Shown one piece after another: positions 1 through 11,510 of a DNA stretch of 64,000 bases. The notes beneath the pieces are model-generated. The model did not search any database. It saw nothing but the letters and a program-made list of their open reading frames with translations, and was not told the DNA's origin. The position numbers and the translations under genes were made by a program. This DNA comes from Trichostrongylus colubriformis (lineage: Eukaryota; Nematoda; Chromadorea; Rhabditida; Trichostrongylidae), in NCBI GenBank assembly GCA_963978905.1, contig OZ022261.1, positions 37,714,130 to 37,778,129 of the forward strand, written 5' to 3'. The stretch's first letter is position 1. Each line of letters starts with the position of its first letter.

Positions 1-67
1 CAACTAACCCGAAAACTACGCTCTCAAATGTAAAGGCAAGTGAAATGAGCAAGAGAAAATGACTTAC

Positions 68-3000
68 AGAATCCATTTTGTAGTGAACCGAAGTATGTCG
101 GAATCGCCCATACACCTGATCCTTAGTATTACCAAATCGCCATCTTCCCGTCTCTACAATTTCATAACGCGACATGTAAACTCATGTCTTAAACACGACA
201 AAAGGCATACTTACCGAAGTTGTAGATTTGGATGTTATGAATAAATCCTATTTCAGGATGATAACCAAAAACTACGTACATCTCGGAGCCGATCACATGC
301 GCAGTATGCCCAGAAACGGCTAGAGGAGGGAACTGCAAAACAATAAATATCCGCAACCACACTTCGCAGCTCTCGTGTAAATAGCAACGCACCGTCAAAT
401 TTCTGTTTTCTCCATTTTCTAACTTCCATTCCCTCGTGTGCAAATCGAAACTCCACAGCTCACTTGTGATATTTTTCCTATCAATGACACCACCGTACAT
501 GAACAGCTTAGTCTGAACGATTTGTAATTTATTGAATCGCCTGATCAACCGACACTGTTACTCGAAATTGCTATCATTCATACCTTATAACGCACTAGAG
601 TATGATCGAACCTAGGGATAGGCTTAGCTTTTCCTCCTGCCACCACCGATGCCCACGACCGAGAAGTTATGTTGAACAACACAAGATCATCGAACACTAC
701 TCCGCTGAAGTGTTCCCCTCCTGGAAGTGGTTTACGGTAGTATGAATACAATCTATGTTAAGATTTTACAAAAACCAAAGAAAATTGCCGTTACACGATG
801 GATCCTTATAATTGCACACCCACACGCAAAAATAGTGTACGAAAGGAAAATTTCATATTTGAAGATTCAGTTGAAATTAGGGTCAATTAAAGTGGAGGGG
901 GAGGGAGGTGGGGGGACGCACCTTTTCAACAACGCCAAAGCTCTTTACCTCCCTAGGCTCAGGCTACACCCTCCTCCTATATGAAAAAGCATCTGTCTCA
1001 TTTGCTTTAGCTCAGGCGAGGGGAAGAAGCTTCGACGTCGGTAAGAATCTTGCGTACCCCCCCCCCCCTCCCCCACCCTAAATGGCCCAAAAAATAAAGT
1101 GCTCATATAATCGAAATACGTATGAATATTGAATCGTAAACTTCAACAATCTTGATATTGATAAATAAAACAAGCCTTCTGGAATACAGAACTTCACCCA
1201 CGAAAAATCGTCCCAGCAGAGCCCTCGGTAAGAAAAAAACCACGTCATATATTACATAAACAATAAATGTGAAAAAGATGAACAAGAGCAAAGGTTATAT
1301 ATCGAGGTTCTTACCAACACTCCAAATGACGTCATCTATGATAACAGAGGCATGTGAGGCACGTCCCGCGGGTGCTTCAGTGGTTGCAATACGATCCCAT
1401 ACAGATCGATCATTCCGCATTTGACATAAATCTCCTGAACACTATTATGAGAACGTGAATAAAGACGTAAAGCTGACGATAGTGTCACTAGCTGTCATCA
1501 TGTCACCACTGGCTTAGTGGGACGAGCTGCCACCTGGGCATTGATCGATTGCTCTAATCATGAGGCAATCGATTATTTTATGGTTGATGCACTAGCAAGT
1601 TTGACGCAGCGGAAGACGAAATGTTCGGTATTGAATACCTTTAAGTGGCCGTACATGAAGTCACTTCACTTTCTGATGCTATTAGGGGGGTGTATAATCA
1701 ATGCGGTTTTTTATTGTTACGTTCTTCTGCTGTAGTGGAAACTGACGTTTAGATACTGATGAACGGGAAGCAGTCCTTGACTGTGATTGCGGAAATGCTC
1801 CCAAATAATCATTTGAACATGTTTTTGCTAAATTTCATTGTTTTTGCTGAATAAAATTGTTGAAAAAAGCCGCATTAATCGTGAACCAACTCAATACTAT
1901 GGGTTGGGGAAATTTTTAACCATGAAGCAGGGACAAGCACTACAATTTTATAAGAGATACGTCCCCAACCACCTAAACGATCCCAAAATCAGTCATTTTG
2001 TGAAGTGGTGGTCGTCGGGGATTCCTCGAGCAGCTCTCGAAAAAATACGATCCCCATTTTCTGCGATGCACGACTCTGCCTCCGAATTCTACCTCAACAG
2101 GTAAAAGTGGTTGGGTGACAGAGGGCGTCGATCGGCCTCCAACTTTCAATCCAAATTGGGGACAATATATGCATCCGCTGAATAACAAAGCTGGATAACT
2201 AAGGTTAACTAGATTTTAGAAACATTCTTGTTGGACGATTGAGTTCGCTCAACAGCTTTCCCACGTGCGCAGCCCTTTGCGTGAGCAAACAACCCTAATG
2301 TCCTGATCAAAGCGTCGGAAACACTCTCGTCAAAAACTGCTTCTTCGTGTTAACGAGTAATTCACTACTTCTTCTGGAAACAAACAAGACTTAGCGAAAC
2401 GCGAAGCCGGCCCGAATAATCGACACGCTTAAGCGGATATTGAGAAAAACAGAGAAAAGATAAGGTTAAAATAAACCATGATATGAAGCAGCACAAGAGC
2501 AATGAGAGTTTTTGCAGCGTCCATCATTCAAACAAGGTCCTGGTTGATTTTCGTCACCTTCTGTACATACACGCATTTCACAGAAATCACCTTAAGGATA
2601 AAGATGACCGCCAAATATCACAGAACTTGCAACAACATGTTCATGCGAAAACAAACCTGTAAACCCGGGGTCACAGACACATTGGCTATGTTGGCATAAC
2701 CCATGAGAGTTACAGTTGTAAGGGCATCTGGAACAAAGGATTCCATAAGCGAAAACCACCACGGCACTTATTTAACTCATGCGGACCATGCCAGCCACAT
2801 ATGACTGACATCGCGGCCTGCCGCAAGCATACCTGTCCGAACGCGCCAATTTTCGTAAAAGTACGCCCTTTAGATGATGGGGGGGGGGGGGGGGGGGAGG
2901 GGGATCAATGAGGGGAACACCCCACGTTCCGTGTCCAGCGCCATTTTACCTAAGCCCCGGCGAAAAGAACTCTACCACCTCCTACGAAGGTAAGGCAAAA

Positions 3001-4292
3001 ACATACGCTTGAGTGTGAACATTGGAACATCACTAACGCCCAGATATTCAACATTCTACGGTCATTGCCGTATTGAGGCAATAGGTATCACCACGCTACT
3101 ACCTACATACGTCTTGCCCTCATGTATAATTAAACGAAATTGAAATGAAATGAGACTGAACGGATATGAAACCTACTGTTTCCAAAAAAAGTCCGAAACT
3201 CACCTTTCAAACTCGTAAGAAATATTGAACCCGCTTAAATTCATCGCCAAATCACTGAAGAAATAAATAAGAGCTTTACCAGAGGGAGCGCTGAGTTCCT
3301 GCACTTCTTGTTCACCACTAAAAAACATATAACTAGCATGCCCTAACACAGGGCCAAAGCTTTGCAGCTTAACACTTCGAAAGCAGTTTCAATTGAGTTT
3401 CCCACCAAAAAGCTGCAAGTTGTTCGCCGTAAACACCATCGCCATCATAGATATACACAAAGTCCCAACCACATTCCGTTTGGAAACTTTCCAGCCGTAT
3501 GTTCAGAGGAGCTCCATTCTTCTGCGAAGAAAAAATACTACTACGAACGTGTAAATAGACAAGAGTACACGGCAACTATACCTTCTCACTCTCAATCACC
3601 CATGTACACTTGGAAGAGGGGCTGTAGTCGAGGGGACCATCAATAAGATGGCCATGGTTTTCTGTCACCCTGAAGCATAATAAAAGTCTGCGAAAGCATT
3701 GGCGAAGTAACCTGTGCGAAATGACTACAAAAGACAATGTACAATGACAACTCAGCGAACAAGGCATCCCCATTTTTGAGCATACCGCTCTTCGTGGTGC
3801 ATTAAGTGGTGACTGTTTAAGAATTACATTACATAGTATTGCTGCATGTGGCGTTGCACATCATGTCCTTATTCAAGGCATGATCTTTGTACTGGATAAC
3901 TGTCTATTGGCACTCCCTACCGGCTTGAGCAGTCGAACAACCACAATGACCGCTACCACATAAAATTTTATAGATTTGTGCTTCCATTCTCCCAGAAAAA
4001 ATATTGCAGGCGGTTTGAACACTTAACCATGGCCAATTTTTTGCCTCTTGAAGTTGCGACTCTTCCAACATTTTTTGAATCACGACACATCAATACTTAT
4101 GCAGTATGATTTGATGTGAAGCAAAAGAAGGCAGTTATGGAACCCACTCACTTCTGCGAAAGGAAAATTAACCCACTTGATACGGCCGTAACAGTGATCG
4201 CACTGGCTGCCAACCCATCCCTTTGAACATACACATGAGCCATTTAAACATACACCATTATAGCAATGTCGGTCACATGAAGTTGAGAGAGA
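68..4292 (-). CDS. tag-53: Attractin-like protein, 5' partial gene (eleven exons)
   Basis: Exons in transcript order are 4292-4177, 3669-3582, 3521-3406, 3317-3204, 2727-2657, 2560-2477, 1434-1315, 720-584, 512-393, 332-215 and 153-68. Every junction is GT-AG and all reading phases agree. The translation gives an EGF module (CNGVC-type cysteines, ending QCDHC), a CUB domain (ECGWDFVYIYDGDG, then FFSDLAMNLSGFNISYEF), two further EGF-like modules (CPYNCNSHGLC and CLNDGRC...CSC, whose last Cys falls in the next exon), and then Kelch blades (LFMYGG, SGHTAHVIG, RFRHTSVHY). This is the domain order of attractin. The C. elegans orthologue is, to my knowledge, tag-53/F33C8.1. The family are large type I membrane or secreted proteins. 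The signal-peptide exon was not found upstream of 4292, and the remaining Kelch, PSI, lectin and membrane parts lie beyond the left edge. No stop or frameshift interrupts the exons. Confidence 0.95.
890..1085. repeat. MITE-like relic inside an attractin intron
   Basis: A G-rich left end (about 893-915) and a C-rich right end (about 1058-1078) flank a middle containing a CCTAGGCTCAGGCT stretch and a TTTAGCTCAGGCG-type stretch. The layout resembles the better-preserved element at 5462-5708. It lies in the intron between the exons at 1315-1434 and 584-720. The boundaries are approximate. Confidence 0.4.
2878..3125. repeat. MITE-like relic with a long G tract
   Basis: About 20 consecutive G residues start at 2879. 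They are followed by TAAGCC and AAGGTAAGGC segments and an ATACGCTTGAGTGTG string that recurs at about 9744. The stretch fills the intron between the attractin exons at 3204-3317 and 2657-2727. It belongs to the same loose family as 5462-5708 and 9690-9860. Confidence 0.45.
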
Positions 4293-4299
4293 CTGCAAG

Positions 4300-4880
4300 C
4301 ATAGTTTTTAGAAAGGAGTCATCAAATTTTCGGCTTGAAACATCTTCCACGGCTTTGATTTCGTCTGGAACACGTAATAACCCTTCCAAAGGTGTCCACA
4401 GGTTACTGACTCAAATTGCTAGAAATCTGTTGAAAAATTGTGCAGTATGAAGGTGAAAAGGGCGGCTTGAAAAGGATGGTTAAGCAGGTTTAATTGCTAG
4501 TTCCTCCGTTGCTGGCGAGGAACAACAATAAAAACGTGTATCGCATGGCATTGTCGATCAGACAGTACCCCACTTTTAAAAAAAGTGAGCTCAGCTAAAA
4601 TTGTGCGAAGTATAATCGGGTGGACTATACCTTTTCTAGGTCGAAGTTTGCCTGATTAGCAATTACTAGTAATGGAATAAACAGCGAGGTAAGCAGGATA
4701 CGTGACCATTGAGCAGGGAATGGGTTGATCCCACGACGAACGAATGACATCACTCACACATTGAGAACGGTCTGAAATAATCACATGAGAACAAACAGAT
4801 GCAAAATAATTGCAAGAAAGTAAACACAGCAGAACCTCCAACAGCTGAGAACGAAAAACGAAAAAGTACGATGCTCCCAA
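4300..4880. other. Upstream flank of the attractin exon, no gene assigned
   Basis: On the minus strand about 4300-4420 stays open in one frame, abutting the first EGF exon. I could not match it to attractin, and it shows no convincing start or signal peptide. A hydrophobic minus-strand frame at 4656-4895 is another possible N-terminal exon. Neither is supported enough to call. Confidence 0.3.
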
Positions 4881-4883
4881 ATG

Positions 4884-5242
4884 AAAATTCGGCATTATTC
4901 AACTATCATTACCCCAGATACCGCGAGTTGGGCAAAAAAAAATTTTTTTCGCTGAAACTCTACCCAATCAGGTTATTCGGGTGCTGATCACGGATATGAC
5001 ATCCGTTTTTGGCGTTTGCGCCAATTTGATGCAGTTGCACTATGTTGGCGAAGCGAGTTGATGCACCAACACGGTGCAATTGCACCAAATTGGCGCAAAC
5101 GCCAAAAATGGATGTGATATCGTGATCAGCACCCCAAATGACCTCACTAGACGTAGTTTAAGCGAATATTATTTTTTTTTACAACTCGCGTATGTGGGGT
5201 AGGGTATCTGGCGTAGTGATGGTTGAATAGTGCCGAAATTTC
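4884..5242. repeat. Palindromic MITE-like element
   Basis: The outer arms run from a TTCGGCATTATTCAAC-type start to its reverse complement near 5242. The inner arms contain TTGGCGTTTGCGCCAATTTG (about 5009-5028) and its inverse near 5083-5103. Poly-A/T tracts interrupt both arms symmetrically at about 4935-4948 and 5170-5180. The spacer is about 40 bp. Degraded relatives lie at 9470-9600 and 9870-10130. Confidence 0.75.
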
Positions 5243-5461
5243 AAAAGACAGCACACAAGCGGAACCCCACAGAAACGAAGATGCAGAATGGTACCGAACT
5301 CCCATCGTCTACTTAACATAAAAACTTATGAGGGAGTAAAGAGAACACCAGCAACGACTCTGCGGTCTGGAAACATTTTATTCGTCGGCAAGTATACGAT
5401 GGGAAGTCGGTACCGTCCTGAATCTAGTTCCGTCTAAACCTCTCACAAACCGAAAGTAAAC

Positions 5462-5708
5462 TCGGTGCTAATGTAGTTGTGGGGGGAGGGGGAGGGTGCA
5501 CTCATTGTCGCACCGTCGTCCCTTACTCGAAACCGTTATAAATCCATCGTTCGTACACTTAAGTGCATATACTTTATCTAAGCCTTACTTGAGGGATTAG
5601 GGGCTTCCCCCTAAACTAACGCAGGCTAGAAGCCTTGGCAAAAATACCGCCAGATGTCGAGCACTGAGCACCGCAGAGTATCCCCTTCCCCAACTACATT
5701 AGCACCGT
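5462..5708. repeat. MITE-like element with 24-bp inverted ends
   Basis: The left end CGGTGCTAATGTAGTTGTGG is matched in inverted form at the right end (CCCCAACTACATTAGCACCG). The interior carries TTTATCTAAGCCTTAC and an inverted counterpart around AGGCTAGAAGCCTTGGC. A second copy sits at about 59255-59460, with diverged relatives at 9690-9860 and in the attractin introns. Confidence 0.7.
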
Positions 5709-5709
5709 A

Positions 5710-6490
5710 ACTCTCACAACGAATAAAGTCATAGGGTAGCTAATCAATCTGCGACGAAATACTGCAAATGTGGTGCGTGATCATATCCACGTAACTGAGC
5801 ACCCAACTAAGACTCCTGAGCAGAGACGAAACCATTTTCTCTTTTCTACTAATGAATCGACGTGCAGACAAACGAACTGCACTGACTATGATTAATGAAA
5901 ACAGAATGGAACACCCTCAACAGTTCCATTTTCTGCTGTCGGAGCCTAGCTCTAAATATAAGGCTCCGTCAATTCGTTCAAGCTGAGGAATCATGGTACC
6001 GATCACACAATTAGACAAAGTACAGCTATTGAACCATATATTGACATGCAAACACTTGAACGTGCGGTAAAATAGCTGAGATGACTGTCAAAAGAAGGCC
6101 GTGGAACATCCGCGTCGCGACCGCGCGCCACTAATGGAAGACTTGAGAACGCTCTTCTCAGATAACTGGTACACTTTTTAATGCGTTCGTTTCATAAGTA
6201 TTAGACTGGTTCAATGAATACGCAGCGCAAAGACACTCATATGGGAAAAGGAGCGTTAGTCTATTGATTAAGTGAATAGTTATTGATGTCTGTGGGTCAT
6301 TGATGTCCGTACACGTGCGCTGGCCTGGTCACTTGCGGATATTTACTGGATTTGTCTTCATTACATATAAACAGTGTGCGCGGTGGAAGATGCAATCGCC
6401 TTGCTTCTGTCTCCGAGAAGAGATAAGCATAGTTTATCAGAAAACACCGACATAAATTGAGAAGGCACGAATAGAGTAAGGTACACGAAT
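5710..6490. other. Intergenic, nothing recognised
   Basis: The stretch has no splice-supported frame and no obvious repeat unit. Base composition is ordinary. Confidence 0.4.
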
Positions 6491-6492
6491 AC

Positions 6493-6705
6493 ATGGCGCA
6501 ACAGCAATGGAATACCGGGGAAACGACAAGTGATGTATCACATGAAGAAATCCTGGAGACCACAACTGCGGGAGGAGGCAGACGCGGTAGCGCCTTGAGA
6601 GGAGTTGGGTACTGTTCCGCGGGAGCGGCCGGTCAGCACACTCCATCCCTGGCCGTCTCTCGAGCTTCCTCTTCGTCGGAACGCAACGCCCTGAAGCAAG
6701 GGTGA
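6493..6705 (+). CDS. Candidate first exon, unidentified
   Basis: A 70-codon open frame starts with ATG (MAQQQWNTGETTSDVS) and runs into a strong donor, G|GTGAGTT, at about 6701. The peptide is hydrophilic and rich in Gly, Ser and Thr, with no domain I recognise. The opposite strand is also open here, so the call rests mainly on the donor. No downstream exon was found, because the next kilobase is repeat-derived. Confidence 0.25.
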   Translation: MAQQQWNTGETTSDVSHEEILETTTAGGGRRGSALRGVGYCSAGAAGQHTPSLAVSRASSSSERNALKQG

Positions 6706-6779
6706 GTTATGGGTAAAACATGCGAAAAAGTTTGTGAGGTGCTGCTTTCCGTTCCTTCGAGTTTTCAAATGAAATTAAC

Positions 6780-6965
6780 TTAAGGCAGCGATTGGGGAAA
6801 TTCGGGCGATTAGTGAAAAATGTAGTGAATGTGAAAGTCGAGGTGCTTAATAATACAAAGGTGAAAAAAAAACGGAAGGAAATGGCCAAGGACCGGAGGA
6901 ATAGGACCCCTACCCACAGTTGATTCTCGACGTGGACGGCCTTTCCATGAAAAGACGGTAGTCCG
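6780..6965. repeat. Dispersed repeat, family also at 29500-29680
   Basis: The reverse complement of this stretch matches 29500-29680 (shared features include a GGAAATGGCCAA/TTGGCGATTTCC core and a CTTTCATATTGACTAC-like segment). Shorter relatives occur at about 30720-30840 and 35230-35340. No coding role is evident. Confidence 0.6.
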
Positions 6966-7034
6966 GACTATCCTTCCACTGGCATGTAGCCAAGTACACA
7001 CAAGGGAGGGTTGGAAAATACGACATCACCTATT

Positions 7035-7200
7035 TTTTGGAGTGAGCTTCAAGCTAGGACTGCGAAACCGCGCAGCAATACCTTCGATCCTGCCGCATAT
7101 CCTTGGCCGCTCTCATCGTAGCCAACCAGGAATCACGCCGGCTGGAGGCGGGGTCTGTCATCCAAAAGTGTCAGCTGGTAACCGTTACGTCGTCACTACA
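7035..7200 (+). repeat. Dispersed repeat, copy at 28820-28985
   Basis: AGCTAGGACTGCG, CCTGCCGCATATCCTTGGCCG and GGAGGCGGGGTCTGTCAT segments all recur, reverse-complemented and in the same order, at 28980 down to 28820. The open frames in this stretch are therefore not evidence for a gene. Confidence 0.7.
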
Positions 7201-7740
7201 GCTCGAGGGTGGTTGGCGTGCAAGTGTTCCGACGAGTGTTCCAGGAGGTCAGGTCGCCAATATTGTGTGGAGGATGATACGCTACAGAAACGACGAAATT
7301 AACTTTCTTGTGAGACTAAAACATTGTATTATGGACTGTTATATCCATTTCACGGCGCTTGATTGGGTGTGGCCTACGGACTTGGGTGGACGTGTATCAA
7401 ACTCTCTCACCCCGCCACACATTCTCACTCTCGCTACGCACTCTAACTCTCGCCACTCACCCAGGTCCGAAAGTCACGCCCAATCAAGCGCCGCGAATGG
7501 ACTAAACAGTAACTAGCTTCTACCTTCGCCATAGATCGTATCTGCTTCCAGTCAGAAATTGTATTTAATGGAAAATGCCCTGACTTAATCATTTAAGTGA
7601 GACTTATCCGACTTTACTACATATTTAACTTCACAAATACTGCCTTTATTCTTCGACCCTTATCTTTGACATAAACAAACCAACTACGTAGCCAAGATCT
7701 TGAAATTGGTAGAATCAGTCGTCTCGTGAAGTAAACCTGT
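7190..7740 (+). repeat. Interspersed repeat with a nested inverted repeat
   Basis: This segment is reproduced in reverse orientation at about 42110-42640. Shared anchors are GTGCAAGTGTTCCGACNA, AGGTCAGGTCGCCA, and CTTTGACATAAACA next to CAAGATCTTGAAAT. A partial direct copy is at 41605-41760. The 7190 copy alone contains a nested foldback, 7345-7500, whose arms begin and end with GGCGCTTGATTGGGTGT and its complement. That block is absent from the other copies and so looks like a later insertion. Confidence 0.7.
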
Positions 7741-7749
7741 CGTCGACGA

Positions 7750-8560
7750 CGACCCCTGCCGCAATCTGTAGTCGTCAAGCTCCTCTATCCCTCGTCTGAG
7801 GGGGAGGAGTTGAACAATTCCTCAATCGGTCGCGCTCTTATCTCGACGATGAAAGGGAACGTCACCACATCTCTATCTCACGCATTCTACTTATTCCAGT
7901 AAATAGTTCTGAATCACCGCTTTTATTTTATTACATCGCAAGGGCCACCATACCCGAGTCTTTCGCACCCATCCTATACAAACCTACACATGGGTGACCT
8001 GACCCCACACTAATCACCGGAACACTTGCACGCACCCATTTTCAGTAAATGACTCCTTTTGAGATTCTTTATCACCCATATTGCCCTTATCACTGTCTTT
8101 GAATGCAACATCGATTACTGCCCTGCTCAAATTCTCGCCGCCTTGTTACGCAGTTCGGTCGACCGCCACGCTGGTCGTGGCGTAAAGTATCTAACATCGG
8201 CTTGTGAAAGTCTTCTTCAGAGATACATATTCGACTTGTTGGATTCCAACCATGACAACGATTTATCACGCTAGTAATAGAAAATACTCAGGTTGACTTG
8301 AACAACACAAATACTTCAAAAATTACGATTGTTTGTTGAATAGAGCAACAGTCGTGTGTGGTTTCGAACTTTATTTGCTGCGAAGCCTATGCACAAAAAT
8401 TTTATAGGCATGACAGGAATACAGCAAATGTGGTCCACAAAAGGCAGAAAAGGAAACCATCCAGGGAATTCCCTTTCAACAGTGTAAAATAGTCACCTTG
8501 AAGGAAATAATTGAAGTTATTCTTCTGAAATTAGCACTAATTCCCCATCTGAATAATTGA
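7750..8560. other. Mostly anonymous sequence, one weak open frame
   Basis: The stretch 7980-8040 repeats the GGTGACCTGACCCCACAC and CACTTGCACGC strings of the 7190 repeat family. A 71-codon plus-strand frame at 8059-8274 has a plausible amino-acid content but no supporting splice site or homology. I do not call it a gene. Confidence 0.3.
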
Positions 8561-8956
8561 TTATCCGCTTACATCTCGTGTTATGTAGCTTCAAAAGCTG
8601 GACAGCTGCTCAAAAGAAAAAACGACGACGATTGTGAAGGGATGACGACTGTCTGTGTGATGATTTCATGAACATTCATGAATAGGTGCTCAGGCTTTTC
8701 TACGGCGTAACAATGAGGAAAATGGAATAGTTGAGTTCGGGTGGAGCTGATGATCGGCGAAGAATGGGGAAGAAGTCGGGCATTAAAATCGCGGAGCCGT
8801 ATGTAGACCTTGTACGAGTTGCTGGGTGAGGTTGTCGATTTCGTCATGGCCACGCCTGTAACAATAACTTTAGTTATTTTAATGAAAGATTCAAATAGCT
8901 CCTTTTACCCTTAGTACGTGTTTGCCTATTTATTTATTATTTATTCATTTCTTCAG

Positions 8957-9071
8957 AGCGAAAGTGGTGTAGTGGCAGGTGGCGCGTACTCCCACTCTCA
9001 TGGTGCGGGCATCAAATGCCGCATCAGTGCCTGCCGAGGCCAACCAATGGTTCATCGGCTTAGTCTCCAAG
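8957..9071 (+). other. Candidate exon or tRNA-like sequence, unresolved
   Basis: A TTCAG acceptor at 8956 and a near-perfect donor, CCAAG|GTAAGTATGG, at 9071/9072 frame an exon-sized block on the plus strand. Two plus-strand frames and one minus-strand frame are open across most of it. The block also contains TGGTGTAGTGG, close to a Pol III A box, and GGGCATCAAATGCC, which resembles a degraded B box about 45 bases later. No acceptor-stem pairing is visible, so it is not a functional tRNA. Exon or tRNA-derived repeat cannot be separated by eye. Confidence 0.3.
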
Positions 9072-9469
9072 GTAAGTATGGTACCAGACTCGTTTGGGAG
9101 GATAAAAGAACTGATCTGTTCATCGGCTGGTGCCCCCATGTCATTGTGTAGGCCAAATCGTATGGAAATAAAAAGGCATGAAAATTTTTGCACCTGTAAA
9201 GCGAGCCGTTCACATCTGTGAAGTGAAGCAAGGATAACGAGGTACGAAAATCAAAGGGTCATGCGATACTCAAAATCTGCGTTAACCATAAAGTCATGAT
9301 CAGAGGTGCACGCAGTCTGTCCGTCCGTCCTCTACCCATCAGCTGTCAATAACACACATTACAGGGTGTCAGTTTATCTGCCTATTAGACATAATACAGA
9401 AGCGATAATACAGAACGCAGCACAGAATATCTGACGGCCGGGCATGAGGCTCGGCAGGCCGGCGAGGCG

Positions 9470-10135
9470 CGACATGTGTTTTTGGTGTTGGGGCCAACTT
9501 GGTGCAATTACACCGAATCGGTGCAACACCCTTTTCACCAAAATTGCCGAAACTTGGCCTATAGTGAGTATCTGGGGTGGTAATCACGGATATGCATTCG
9601 TTCGAGGCACTCATGTCATTTAGCGCCTCGAACTGATGCCATATAGCAGTGCCAATATATGTAATACGGCGCACAAAACTGTGCCAGCTATTTTCGCCTA
9701 AGCCTTGGGAAGGTATGGAGCCTTCTTTTTTTCAGGCTTTAGCGAAAATATACGCTTGAGTGTGCATCTTGATTGCAGCATAGTATCTGGTGGAAGGCGA
9801 CAGCGGAAAATGACGCTTCCCACCTACATTGGACTAACTACTTACAGCACATGACCAAGACTCGCCATCTTGAGGTATACGGCCAAAAACGAATGTCATA
9901 TTTGTGATCAGCGCTCTGAGGAAACCTTTAAATGATATTTATTAAAGAAATTGGTGAGAAGTTGCCATACCAACTTGATGCAATTGCCCCAAATTGGCGC
10001 TGACACTAAAAACGGACGTCGTATTTGTGCTCAGCATCCCAAATAACCTCCATGGGAATATTTGAGTAAAATTATTTTTTCACCTCGTGGTGTCTGGACT
10101 GATGATAGTCGGATAATGCCTAAGTCTTAGGAATG
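9470..10135. repeat. Degraded relatives of the 4884-5242 palindrome
   Basis: Two clusters share motifs with 4884-5242: TTGGTGCAATTACACC with ATCACGGATATG (9495-9590), and AACTTGATGCAATTGCCCC with CCAAATAACCTCCATGG (9970-10055). The intervening 9690-9860 resembles the 5462-5708 family. No gene is supported. Confidence 0.55.
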
Positions 10136-10139
10136 AGGG

Positions 10140-11000
10140 AACCTTCTCCACTATACTGAATAGTGCGAAAAAACGAATGTTTCCAAAAGGAAAAGACGTA
10201 TGAAGTCTAGGTATATTTGGATGTGTCAAGAATAAGGCTTTTCGAACTGGTTTACGGAATTTGTAAATATCTCTCATGTTTCAATTCGCATATTTCAGGA
10301 TAATAAATATAACAATGAGCATTACATGGATATGTGATTCGCTCCTCTGACTGCCCTTAAAGCAGATTTTGGGCAGCGCATGACCTCTTGATTTTCGCAC
10401 CTCGTTATCGTTTCTTCGCAGTGTAAGTGCGAAAATTTTCACTCACTCACACATTTCACTCTTACCACTTTGTACCCTTCCCATTCACCTGCTACTGCGA
10501 TTCTGAATGGCAACGTGGCGCATCCCAACAAAGGATTAATGAAAGCAGGAAACTTCGCTTTTTGAAATTCCTCATTTTTTGGTTCGCTGATTCTCAGAAG
10601 GCCTAGGGCTGCATGTATCTAGTACTTCCACGGCCCATGGCTTCAATTTGCAGTGTGTTGAACTAAAAGAGCTGCGGAACGATTTGCTCAGGTTACTACT
10701 AGGATGCTGAGTTATGGGCTCATTTCTTCATAATCCTGGGTGGGTAATTGCGTTCGACAGTGGAAGTGGAGTGTGCGTGGCCAACCAGTAAAAGAAAGAA
10801 GTAGGAAACATGACTCGAAAATTAAATTTAGGCTTCCCTGGCTATCTTTAACATGTGTATCCGCTACGGTGCGATAGGAATCCAGGAGGCCAATCAAAGG
10901 TGCCGTGAAATCATGCCACTTGGTAGCGTGTGGAAAAGAGCAGCCGTGATGTCATTCTGGACGCTTGACCTTGCCTGTGTGTGCAAGAGGGGGCTGTGAT
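10140..11000. other. Intergenic, nothing recognised
   Basis: Short open frames only, without matching splice signals or recognisable motifs. Confidence 0.4.
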
Positions 11001-11011
11001 ATCATGGCACT

Positions 11012-11257
11012 GGGCGGCGGCGGGTGTGTTGCAAGTGTTCCGTTTCTAGAGGTCGGCACCGAACTGGGTCACCGCCCTTCCCGAATTGTCCGAATGGTAG
11101 CGTGTCCTGCCATCTGGGCTCTCCCAGGTTTGCCTAAGCCTTTTTAGGGGAGAAGCTTTGGCAGCGTGTTTTTACCTGTCTTTACCTGATTGCAATCCGC
11201 CGCGCAACCTGACCTGACCTCACCAGTCGGAACACTTGCACTCCACCCGGCGGCGGC
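11012..11257. repeat. Foldback repeat related to the 7190 family
   Basis: GGCGGCGGCGGGTGTGTTGC with AAGTGTTCCG at the left is mirrored by CGGAACACTTGCACTCC and CACCCGGCGGCGG at the right. The AAGTGTTCCG and GACCTGACCTCACC strings also occur in the 7190/42110 family. Confidence 0.6.
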
Positions 11258-11510
11258 TTGCGTCAGGGAGTGAAATGTTGAACAGAATACTCGTTAGCAC
11301 TTCCGTATCACACATACCTCGCGCCTTGGCACGATGGTTGGCCTCATCTACTTGTCAGTTCTGTCTGTTGCACCTCTCAACTATGATTGCTACAATGAAC
11401 TCGAGGCGGTAGAGGTAATATACCTTTAATTAACGTGTTAGGCGGGCAGTAATGTGCACTTATGCATTACGACAGCAAATTATTATGCACATGTTTCATA
11501 AACAAATTGC

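Noticed and set aside
2879..2900. Long G and C homopolymers (also about 1058, 22180 and 30834) as regulatory or telomeric signal
   Set aside because: They are simple tracts, three of them at or near repeat ends; their exact length is also prone to sequencing error.
4300..4430. Minus-strand open stretch extending the first attractin EGF exon upstream
   Set aside because: It crosses a good acceptor (ATGCTTGCAG) at the EGF exon and is in a different frame from that exon, with no match to attractin N-termini.
8790..8865. Minus-strand HDEIDNLTQQLVQGL after an acceptor TTATTGTTACAG, reminiscent of the segment before the LIM domains of zyxin-like proteins
   Set aside because: The frame stops shortly after, the donor is poor, and no Cys/His-rich LIM sequence follows downstream.
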